Shown here: positions 46,697 to 52,782 of the stretch, piece by piece | How positions within the stretch are numbered: the stretch's first letter is position 1 | How the letters are laid out: each line of letters starts with the position of its first letter | From: JAUVXJ01 sp034430275 | GTDB lineage: Bacteria; Chloroflexota; Anaerolineae; UBA7937; B3-Chlor | Length of the DNA stretch: 52,782 bases | Direction of reading: 5' to 3' | NCBI GenBank assembly: GCA_034430275.1 | Contig: DAOUEW010000407.1 | Location: 1-52,782 of the forward strand | The notes under the pieces: generated by a model | Databases searched by the model: none | What the model was told of the DNA's origin: nothing | The model's input: only the letters and a program-made list of their open reading frames with translations | Program-made: the position numbers and the translations under genes

Positions 46697-47962
46697 TTAT
46701 GCCTGTGCCCCGGGATTTCCATCGCTGTCTGTGGCGTGGATGAAACAGGATGGGTCCTCGGCCAGGTAGTTGCCAGTGGTGGCCCACGCACGGCCCCGGC
46801 AGCCTCCACACAGGCGTCTGTACTCGCACTCGCCGCAGCGTCCCTGGAGGAGCTCCTCCCTCCGTCTCAGATCTTGGAGGATCGGCGAGGTGCTCCAGAT
46901 GCTCGAGAACGGCGTCTCACGCACGTTGCCGCAGTTGATCTCGATGAAGGGGCACGGCCAGACGTCGCCGTTGGGCTTGACGTAGACGAATCCCCGGCCG
47001 GCGGAGCAGCCGTGAAAGACAGTCTCGCCCAGACGGAGGAGGGGGCCGCCGTGAATACCCGACCGCTGGAGCAGGAAAGGCCAGTACTGAGGGCCTGCCA
47101 CCGGTTCCATGATGGCATGGGTGGTGCGCTGCGCTTCGGCCATGAAGCGGATGAGGCGCTCGTTGGCGCCCAGGTCCAACGCCGCCTCTTCGATGCTGCG
47201 GCCTCTCCCCACGGGCACCAGTTGGTACATCAGCAGGATGCCGGTGCCCAGTTCGTCCACGAGGGCCATCAAGGGTTCTAGCTGGTCCAGGTTGTATTCC
47301 ATGGCCGTGATGTTGATATGGAGCAAGATGCCGGCCCGGCACAAGGCCCGGATGCCCTTGAGGGTGGCTTCGAAGGTTCCAGGCTGGCCCCGGACGTAGT
47401 CGTGGGTCTGGGCGTCGAATCCATCGAGGCTCACTGCGGCGATGACCAGACCGTGGTCCCGCAGGCGCTCGGCCACCGCGTCGTCAATGAGGGTCGCGTT
47501 GGTAGCCATGGTGTTGCTGAAGCCCAACGCTTGGGAGTAGGCCAGAAGCTCGAACAGGTCGGGACGAACCAGCGGCTCGCCGCCGGTGTAGGCCATCATG
47601 CGGAATTCGCTAACCTGAGACAGTTGATCGATAAGACGCTTGGCCTCCTCGGTGGTGAGTTCGTCGGGGGCGCGCTTGCCTCCGGAGGCGTGACAGTGGA
47701 TGCAGTGGAGATTGCATGCTGTGGTCATCTCCCAGACGGGGTGGGCGGGGAACCCGATGCAGCCCATGCCGAGCGATCCGGCGGCGCCAGGCAGGCACTT
47801 GAGGCCATAGGTGCGGATCCAGCTTGGGAGCTCTCTCCAACGAGTCAGCGCTCCGATGTAGATGGCGCTCACGATCTGTCGAAGGATGAGGGTGGGAGGG
47901 GACCAGTATGGCCGCACCTTGCGCTGGGGTCGTTCGCCCCACTCGGGCATCCACTGTTCCAT
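46697..47962 (-). CDS. Radical SAM/SPASM protein
   Basis: A 421-residue enzyme. The radical SAM cluster motif is CNLHCIHC in WEMTTACNLHCIHCHASGG, with MAYTGGEPLVRPDLF as the GGE motif. The C-terminal SPASM domain has cysteines in VFHGCSAGRGFVYVKPNGDV, WPCPFIEINCGNV, and GRCGECEYRRLCGGCRGRAW, for auxiliary iron-sulfur clusters. SPASM enzymes modify peptides (PqqE, anSME) or tetrapyrroles (heme pathway AhbC/AhbD, NirJ). An N-terminal stretch of about 70 residues precedes the core and contains an amphipathic segment. ATG at 47960-47962 is 5 nt behind the UbiA-family gene, so the two are coupled. The substrate is unknown. Confidence 0.88.
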   Translation of the reverse strand: MEQWMPEWGERPQRKVRPYWSPPTLILRQIVSAIYIGALTRWRELPSWIRTYGLKCLPGAAGSLGMGCIGFPAHPVWEMTTACNLHCIHCHASGGKRAPDELTTEEAKRLIDQLSQVSEFRMMAYTGGEPLVRPDLFELLAYSQALGFSNTMATNATLIDDAVAERLRDHGLVIAAVSLDGFDAQTHDYVRGQPGTFEATLKGIRALCRAGILLHINITAMEYNLDQLEPLMALVDELGTGILLMYQLVPVGRGRSIEEAALDLGANERLIRFMAEAQRTTHAIMEPVAGPQYWPFLLQRSGIHGGPLLRLGETVFHGCSAGRGFVYVKPNGDVWPCPFIEINCGNVRETPFSSIWSTSPILQDLRRREELLQGRCGECEYRRLCGGCRGRAWATTGNYLAEDPSCFIHATDSDGNPGAQA

Positions 47963-47967
47963 AGATA

Positions 47968-48879
47968 TCAACTCAAGAGGGCCAAGATGTATACTGCAGT
48001 GGTGCCCAGGTTGACCAGGAGATTGGCGCCACACAGCTTCTCCAGGGTCTCTCTATCTTGCCAGCGCTCTCGCAGCAAGAGCACGACCAGGATTAGCGAT
48101 AGAGCGAGGACGGGGACGTAGAGCCACAAAGCCCGTACAGGCACGCCGCGAGACACCGACAGAAGCATGGCTAGCCAACTCCCAACACCGATGCTGGTGT
48201 ATAGCCAAGCGCCCCTGCGCCGGCCTAGGCGGACCACGAGGTTATTCTTGCAGGTGACAGAGTCGGCGGGGTAGTCGGGATACTCGTTGAGCAGGATGAC
48301 GTTGACGATGGTCAGACCAACGGGGATAGCCAGCCAATGGACGAGAGAAGGGATATACCCGACCTGAAGATAGCAGCCGACCGATACGGGCAGCCAGCCG
48401 TAGCAGAAGCCGATCCAGAGCTCGCCCACGCCTGTGGCTACCCACCGGATGGGGCGAGTGGAATAGAAGAACCCGCCAAGCAACCCCAGGAGACAGAAGG
48501 GCAGGGTCAGCGGTCCCGTACCGTAGCCCAGTTGGAGGATCGCGGCCACAACGAGCGCCAGCAGCAGGGCCGCCACCGAGGCCCACAGGGCCGAATCGCG
48601 AGGCAAGAGCCCTGCCTGCAACACACGGGAGCCACCCGCGAAGCGACTAGGGCCCAGAGCGGTGGAGAGGGAGTCCTCACGATGGTCCCAATACTCTCCT
48701 GCATAGTAGGTGGCGAGCATGACCAGCACCACTCCTACCGTGCCCCAGGCCAGGATATCCCAGCGGAGGGCGCCTGTGAGCCGCCAGGCCACGATCGACC
48801 CCAGGACGAAGGGCAGCACACCCACCGAGTGGAACGGTGGGCGCGAGAGGGCGATCCATGCACGCAGCCTACCGGCCAT
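47968..48879 (-). CDS. UbiA-superfamily prenyltransferase
   Basis: A 303-residue membrane protein with about nine helices. The first Asp-rich motif reads AGEYWDHREDS (the usual form is NDxxDxxxD, here with Glu for Asn-Asp). The second is NEYPDYPADSVTCKNNL (DxxxD). YSTRPIRW and VVRLGRRRGAWLYT are typical of the MenA-like branch. It would attach a prenyl chain to an aromatic or porphyrin acceptor in the membrane. It forms a two-gene unit with the radical SAM protein, which may prepare or alter the acceptor. No menaquinone biosynthesis genes are adjacent. ATG is at 48877-48879. Confidence 0.85.
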   Translation of the reverse strand: MAGRLRAWIALSRPPFHSVGVLPFVLGSIVAWRLTGALRWDILAWGTVGVVLVMLATYYAGEYWDHREDSLSTALGPSRFAGGSRVLQAGLLPRDSALWASVAALLLALVVAAILQLGYGTGPLTLPFCLLGLLGGFFYSTRPIRWVATGVGELWIGFCYGWLPVSVGCYLQVGYIPSLVHWLAIPVGLTIVNVILLNEYPDYPADSVTCKNNLVVRLGRRRGAWLYTSIGVGSWLAMLLSVSRGVPVRALWLYVPVLALSLILVVLLLRERWQDRETLEKLCGANLLVNLGTTAVYILALLS

Positions 48880-48940
48880 GACTCGGCTACTCCATCAGCG
48901 GCGCTCACCGTCCGTAACGGGTCTCGGGCACGCCACCCAA

Positions 48941-48969
48941 TTGCCCGTAGCAAGATGCTCTGCTAGAAT
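48941..48969 (+). promoter_or_regulatory. sigma70-type promoter of the small membrane protein gene
   Basis: TTGCCC (48941-48946) and TAGAAT (48964-48969) are 17 bp apart. The start near 48976 supports the ATG at 49022. Confidence 0.55.
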
Positions 48970-49021
48970 CGTTGGCGTTCGATCGATACCTGAGAAAGGG
49001 GTATGTGAGGAGTTGGTGATC

Positions 49022-49402
49022 ATGGGGCAATGGCGATCATTGTGGATCGAGCTAGTCATAGAGATGGTGGCCTTTGTGGTGTTGGTGATCTGCGTTGCGC
49101 TGCTGTGGACGCACAATCTGCTTCTCTTCGCCCTCATGGTTGTGGAGTGCGGATTTGCGCTGGCTCGCTGGCACGATCGTCTGGATATCTGTTTCTTTCT
49201 GGTCATCGCCGTGCTGGGCACTCTGGCTGAAGCTGTGTTCGTGCAGTTTGGTGTGTGGGAGTACGCGAACCCCACCGTAGTCGGCGTTCCCATCTGGTTT
49301 CCTCTGGCTTTTGGGACCACTGGGCTGATCGGCGGCCGGCTGGCCCGCACCATCAGGGGGATCTGGGAGCGGGTGAGCCCTCCGCGCGGTGCCGGAGGAT
49401 GA
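49022..49402 (+). CDS. Small integral membrane protein of unknown function
   Basis: A 126-residue protein with about four hydrophobic helices: WIELVIEMVAFVVLVICVAL, a short second one, FFLVIAVLGTLAEAVFVQFG, and WFPLAFGTTGLIGGRL. Between the last two lies the motif GVWEYANPTVVGVPIWFPLA. That motif, with a conserved-looking Glu in the preceding helix, recalls DUF2878-like or carotenoid-associated small membrane proteins, but I do not recognise the family firmly. ATG 49022 lies 9 nt after GAGGAG. It is transcribed divergently from the UbiA/radical SAM pair, which may or may not be meaningful. Confidence 0.7.
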   Translation: MGQWRSLWIELVIEMVAFVVLVICVALLWTHNLLLFALMVVECGFALARWHDRLDICFFLVIAVLGTLAEAVFVQFGVWEYANPTVVGVPIWFPLAFGTTGLIGGRLARTIRGIWERVSPPRGAGG

Positions 49403-49671
49403 CGTCGTCGGGAGGTCTTCTCGATAGGCCGACTCAGGTTTCGCAAGGGTGGCCCTGCCCAGCAACGCATGGCATGACAGATATAGGTTATCGGGGACTA
49501 GTCTACGTCAATTGCCGGAGAAAGGCAAGCGCTACGCTTGTCATCTCGAGGTGGTGGGACTGCCCACTGTCACAGAGTGTTGGTGAGAAAGGGCACGGCA
49601 GGGCGATAGGGATGGGCAAGCGGGACCGACCTGGCTTCCTCGGTTGATCCTGGGATGTGGCTCACCAGCGG
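49403..49671. other. Intergenic region, one weak hairpin
   Basis: About 270 bp with no supported gene. CAAGCG (49528-49533) and CGCTTG (49537-49542) form a 6-bp hairpin with a 3-nt loop. I see nothing else before the promoter at 49672. Confidence 0.35.
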
Positions 49672-49700
49672 TTGAAGCGATGCTGGCCGTCCAGTATAAT
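49672..49700 (+). promoter_or_regulatory. sigma70-type promoter of the DUF362/epimerase unit
   Basis: TTGAAG (49672-49677) and a perfect TATAAT (49695-49700) are 17 bp apart. The start near 49707 gives a 50-nt leader to the ATG at 49757. Confidence 0.7.
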
Positions 49701-49756
49701 CAAGAGGGGAATGTTAAAGGAAAGCTTGGGCAGTAGGGAAGAGGGTGGTGTAGGAG

Positions 49757-50695
49757 ATGGCCGTGTCGGACACCTTGAAGGGTCTTTATCATCTGTTCAC
49801 AGATAGAAAGCCTGGGGAACTGGAGTCCAGGCCGCCCAAGCCGCGCCGGACGGCTGTCTGGCTGAAGGACGGCCGGCCCTTGGTCAGCAAAGTGCCAGCC
49901 TCGGAGGATGTGAAGCCAGCCGTGGAGGAATGCCTGGACCTGTTGGGTGGGTTGGACAAAGCGATCTCCAGAGGAGACAGAGTGCTGGTCAAGCCCAACT
50001 TCAACAGTCCGGACCCTTTTCCTGGTTCCACTGATCTGGGCTTCCTGCGGGCCGTCCTGGAGCTGCTGAAGGACGCCGGGGCCGAGATCGTCGTCGGCGA
50101 GAGCTCAGGTGGCCGCTGGAGGCCTACGGCCAACACGGTGGCCAAGCTGGGGGTGCCGGAGCTGCTTCGGCGGATGGGCATCGAATTCGTCTGCTTTGAT
50201 GTGGGAGAGGCGGAATACATAGAGGTGCCCATTGAGGGCGACTTCCTTGAGAGGGCGACCGTCCCCAGAGTCATGTACGAGGCGGACAGGCTGGTCTACC
50301 TGCCCTGCATCAAGACTCACAAGTATGCGCGGTTCACTATGTCGCTCAAGCTTTCTGTAGGGTTCCTTCATCCAGGGGAGCGACGCGCCCTGCACATGGG
50401 CAATCTGGAGGAGAAGGCGGCGGAGATCAACCTGGTCTGGCAGCCGGACCTGATCATCATGGACGGCCGCAAGGCCTTCGTCAGCGGAGGGCCGGAGAAG
50501 GGCGAACTGGTGGAGCCCGGGATCATCATGGCCTCCGGCGACATGGTAGCCATAGACCTGGAGGCGTTGAAGGTGCTCCAGTCGTATCCGGCGGACAACC
50601 GGCTGGGTGGAGATCCGTATCAACTGCCTCAGATAGCCACTGCTCTGAAGCATGGGTTGACTGCCGCGGGCGGCGCCTATGAGGTGGTGGAGTGA
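49757..50695 (+). CDS. DUF362-domain protein
   Basis: A 312-residue DUF362 protein without the extra ferredoxin domain found in some members. It shows RVLVKPNFNSPDPFPGSTDL, VVGESSGGRW, LVYLPCIKTHKYARFTMSLK with a conserved Cys, KLSVGFLHPGERRALHMGN and MDGRKAFVSGGPEKGELVEP. The catalytic role of DUF362 is unknown; members often occur near iron-sulfur proteins. ATG 49757 follows GTAGGAG. The next gene starts with GTGA overlapping this stop, so the two products probably act together. Confidence 0.87.
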   Translation: MAVSDTLKGLYHLFTDRKPGELESRPPKPRRTAVWLKDGRPLVSKVPASEDVKPAVEECLDLLGGLDKAISRGDRVLVKPNFNSPDPFPGSTDLGFLRAVLELLKDAGAEIVVGESSGGRWRPTANTVAKLGVPELLRRMGIEFVCFDVGEAEYIEVPIEGDFLERATVPRVMYEADRLVYLPCIKTHKYARFTMSLKLSVGFLHPGERRALHMGNLEEKAAEINLVWQPDLIIMDGRKAFVSGGPEKGELVEPGIIMASGDMVAIDLEALKVLQSYPADNRLGGDPYQLPQIATALKHGLTAAGGAYEVVE

Positions 50696-51672
50696 CCATT
50701 CTGGTTACGGGAGGGGCCGGGTTCATCGGCGGGCACCTCGTGGAGGCCTTGCTGGCCAGGGGTGAAGAGGTGAGGGTGTACGATCTGAAGGCAGACGAGG
50801 CTTCGGATCTGCGTGCCCAGGGAGCGCAGTTCGTGGTCGGGGACATCTTGGACCGCGAGGGGCTGCTGTCGGCGATGGAGGGATGTGAGCGTGTCTTCCA
50901 TCTCGCGGCTCTGCTGGACCTGTGGCAGCGGGATCAGAGTGTCTACCAGAGGATCAACGTGGAGGGTACGAGAAACGTCCTCGAGAGTGCTCTGGAGATG
51001 GGAGTAAGCCGACTGGTGCACACCAGCTCGGCCACCACCATCGGCGAGGCAGAGGGGGAGCTGGGGACGGAGGAGACGGTTCGGAGGCCCTACTTCCTAT
51101 CGCGATACGAGGAGTCGAAGTACTTGGGCGAGCAGGTGGCCACGGAGCTCTGCAAGCGTGGGTTGCCCGTGGTGATCCTCAATCCTACCAGCGTGTACGG
51201 ACCGAGACAGACGGTCAATATCACAGGCGCCATCATCCGGTGCCTGGAGGGCCGTCTCCCGTTTAGTGCGTCCTCTCGCCTCAACTACGTCTACGTAGGC
51301 GACATAGTGGCGGGTCAGCTCGCGGCCATGCAGAGAGGCAAGATAGGGAATAGGTACATTCTGGGGGGCGAAAACGTCGGCATGGTGGAGTTCTTCTCTC
51401 TGGCGGCCGAGGTGGCGGGGATATCCCGGCGACCGCGCGTGATGCCGGGCAGCCTGCTCCGGCTCATGGCCGCCGTTCTAGCAGCCATCGCCAGGGTTAC
51501 CGGCGGTCGACCGGTCATTGCCCCGGACGAGGCCAGAACGGCTTCCCACAGTTTTCTCTTCGACACGAGCAAAGCGAGCAGCGAACTCGTCTTGGAGTGG
51601 ACCCCGCTGCGGGATGGTCTGGAGAGAACAGTGAGTTGGCTGCGCGATGAGGGGCTGGTCTCAGTCAACTGA
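50692..51672 (+). CDS. NAD-dependent epimerase/dehydratase (extended SDR)
   Basis: A 326-residue extended short-chain dehydrogenase. The nucleotide site is TGGAGFIGGHL, the catalytic Tyr/Lys are in SRYEESKYLGEQ, and Ser is in HTSSATTIG. NPTSVYGPRQTVNITG and LNYVYVGDIVAGQL follow. The later part resembles dihydroflavonol-reductase or hopanoid-associated (HpnA-like) sugar epimerases. The substrate is unknown. Start GTG 50692 overlaps the DUF362 stop as GTGA. Confidence 0.88.
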   Translation: MTILVTGGAGFIGGHLVEALLARGEEVRVYDLKADEASDLRAQGAQFVVGDILDREGLLSAMEGCERVFHLAALLDLWQRDQSVYQRINVEGTRNVLESALEMGVSRLVHTSSATTIGEAEGELGTEETVRRPYFLSRYEESKYLGEQVATELCKRGLPVVILNPTSVYGPRQTVNITGAIIRCLEGRLPFSASSRLNYVYVGDIVAGQLAAMQRGKIGNRYILGGENVGMVEFFSLAAEVAGISRRPRVMPGSLLRLMAAVLAAIARVTGGRPVIAPDEARTASHSFLFDTSKASSELVLEWTPLRDGLERTVSWLRDEGLVSVN

Positions 51673-51715
51673 CTGAACGGAGGACAGAGCGTCGATCGGG
51701 AAGGGTGAGGAAGTA

Positions 51716-51889
51716 TTGAGAGTGGTGGGGAGGCATCCCACCACTGTGGCGGTGTTCGAGGCCTACGAGACACAGACTGGGGAGTGCATTTGCTGTAATA
51801 CTCTCTTCCAAACGACCGAGGAGGTCGCGGCCAAGTACTCTTTGGACCTGGAGATGTTCCTGGAGGACATCAATCGCGCTGCAAGATAA
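51716..51889 (+). CDS. DUF1858-type redox mini-protein
   Basis: A 57-residue protein from TTG 51716 (GTGAGGAAG before it) or GTG 51722. It reads RHPTTVAVFEAYETQTGECI, then CCNTLFQTTEEVAAKYSL and DLEMFLEDINRA. This is the DUF1858 pattern (hybrid-cluster-protein-associated domain): PxTxxVFExY, a Cys cluster (here CICC), TxEEVA and a final LxDIN helix. Such domains are thought to bind a metal or form a redox disulfide. It lies 43 nt behind the epimerase and 39 nt before selD, on the same strand, so it may serve the selenium pathway; that is inference. Confidence 0.75.
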   Translation: MRVVGRHPTTVAVFEAYETQTGECICCNTLFQTTEEVAAKYSLDLEMFLEDINRAAR

Positions 51890-51928
51890 GAACGGCCTTG
51901 ATTCGTTCCACGATGTCGGAGGACATGT

Positions 51929-52782
51929 ATGGGTGTTGAACGTGACTGGAGTCGCTTGACGAGCCTGACCAAGGCGGCTGGTTGAGCGTCCAAGATGGGC
52001 CCTGAGGCCCTGGCGCAGGTCGTGCGCCCTCTAGCAGAGATATTCCGCCCGGAGGACTATCCGGATCTGTTGGTCGGATTGGAGACGGGCGACGATGCGG
52101 CTATCTACAGATTGAGTGACGAACTGGCTCTCATCTTCACCACCGATTTCTTCACGCCTGTGGTGGACGATCCCTATGAGTTCGGGGGGGTTGCCGCGGC
52201 CAACGCCATGAGCGACGTCTATGCCATGGGCGGAGAGGTTGTGCTGGCCTTGAACGTGTGCGGCTTCCCGCAGGACATGCCCACGGAGGTAGTGGCTGAG
52301 ATCCTCAGGGGCGGGGCCGAGAAAGTCGCAGAGGCGGGTGGTGTCATCGCCGGGGGACATACTCTTGAGGACGAGGAGCCGAAGTACGGCCTGGCGGTGA
52401 TGGGATTCGTGCATCCACAGGAGATCGCCACCAAAGTGGGAGCTCGGCCCGGTGACGTGTTGTTCCTCACCAAACCCATCGGTGTCGGTATCATCACCAC
52501 AGCAGCCAAGGGAGGGGTGGCTCAGGAGGTGCACTTGAGGGCTGCGGTGGAGCAGATGCTGACCCTCAGTCGCAGGCCAGCACAGCTCATGAAGCAGGTC
52601 GATGTGCATGCCGTGACGGACATCACCGGCTTCGCCCTATTGGGCCACGCCTACGAGGTGGCTGAGGTTAGTGAGGTTGGCATCCGTTTCCACTTGGACG
52701 AACTGCCGTTCCTCGAAGGTGCCACTGACTACGCCAACGATTGGTTGTTTCCCGGGCGCACGTCATGCAACAAGGACGCCTA
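51929..52782 (+). CDS. selD: Selenide, water dikinase, selenocysteine-containing (3' end beyond window)
   Basis: SelD makes selenophosphate from selenide and ATP for selenocysteine, selenouridine and selenium cofactors. The frame from ATG 51929 (6 nt after GGAGG) reads RLTSLTKAAG, then TGA at 51983-51985, then ASKMGPEALAQVV. In SelD proteins this place holds the catalytic Cys or Sec, followed by the conserved Lys of the (C/U)xxK motif. Residue 19 is therefore selenocysteine. Downstream are VGLETGDDAAIYRLS, TTDFFTPVVDDPYEFGGVAA, NAMSDVYAMGG, GGHTLEDEEPKYGLAV and DITGFALLGHAYE. Starting at the internal ATG 51995 would lose the active site. About 285 of the usual 345-350 codons are visible. Confidence 0.93.
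51983..52028 (+). promoter_or_regulatory. Bacterial SECIS-like element in selD
   Basis: Starting 26 nt after the TGA, GGCGCA (52012-52017) and TGCGCC (52023-52028) form a perfect 6-bp stem with a GGTCG loop. The apical GGUC and its distance (32 nt from the UGA to the loop) fit the bacterial SECIS pattern recognised by SelB, as in fdhF. Confidence 0.75.

Noticed and set aside
51995..52782. selD starting at the internal ATG 51995
   Set aside because: This start has no ribosome binding site and removes the catalytic Sec and the LTSLTKAAG block that matches SelD N-termini.

Overview
The window reads as a chromosomal segment of a GC-rich, probably anaerobic bacterium, most likely a member of the Chloroflexota (Anaerolineae-like). 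This placement is an inference from gene content: DUF5317 membrane protein, STAND-TPR-BTAD regulators, SpoVS outside a sporulation context, MEMO-family protein with a PqqD-like N-terminus, aldehyde:ferredoxin oxidoreductase, exosortase with EpsI, and selenium genes. I see no phage, transposon, rRNA or CRISPR array. Genes are dense, often overlap by ATGA/GTGA, and many promoters match TTGACA-17-TATAAT closely.

Layout. 1-5.8 kb: dtd (partial), a small barrel-like protein, an FmdB zinc ribbon with a REC-GGDEF regulator, murI, a PPC-domain protein, and a ResB/CcsA cytochrome c maturation pair. 6.2-17.4 kb, all minus strand: a PsuK-like kinase, a methyltransferase, an operon of GlmU-like transferase / CorC-like protein / cytidine deaminase / JAMM peptidase, tRNA-Gln, a WecG-TagA transferase / ClpP-like protease / rhomboid operon, ogt and gyrB. 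17.7-25.6 kb, plus strand: exosortase and EpsI, a 1065-residue STAND-TPR-BTAD regulator, and immediately behind it a promoter carrying two 9-bp direct repeats spaced 11 bp (the geometry of SARP/BTAD operators). That promoter drives a 41-codon secreted-peptide-like gene, DUF5317, an NHLP-type small protein, two response regulators and then spoVS. 25.7-33.3 kb: AcuC-like deacetylase, YjbQ, three tRNAs (Met, Gly, Pro), MEMO protein, AOR, LarA, and a CsoR/FmdB operon with a CsoR-like operator. 33.3-41.2 kb: a large exported glycosidase-like/beta-propeller protein, a sulfate-activation operon whose ATP sulfurylase is fused to a phosphodiesterase domain, CysC, a REC-adenylate cyclase and a flavin reductase.

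41.5-46.6 kb is a selenium-trafficking cluster: BTAD regulator, EF2568-type cysteine desulfurase, YedF (split into two overlapping frames), DUF3343, YedE transporter and a second TusA/YedF-like protein. The desulfurase and yedE are each preceded by about 350 nt of structured leader. 46.7-52.8 kb: a radical SAM/SPASM-UbiA pair, a small membrane protein, DUF362, an NAD-dependent epimerase, a DUF1858 redox mini-protein and selD. The selD gene is itself a selenoprotein gene: an in-frame TGA at 51983-51985 sits at the catalytic Cys/Sec position and is followed by a bacterial SECIS-like hairpin. The organism therefore very probably decodes UGA as selenocysteine.

The two most unusual items are the apparent regulator-peptide circuit at 19.4-25.1 kb, where terminator, BTAD-type promoter and ribosome binding site overlap in about 60 bp, and the selenium cluster with its leaders, including a UGA-interrupted mini-ORF coupled by ATGA to yedE.
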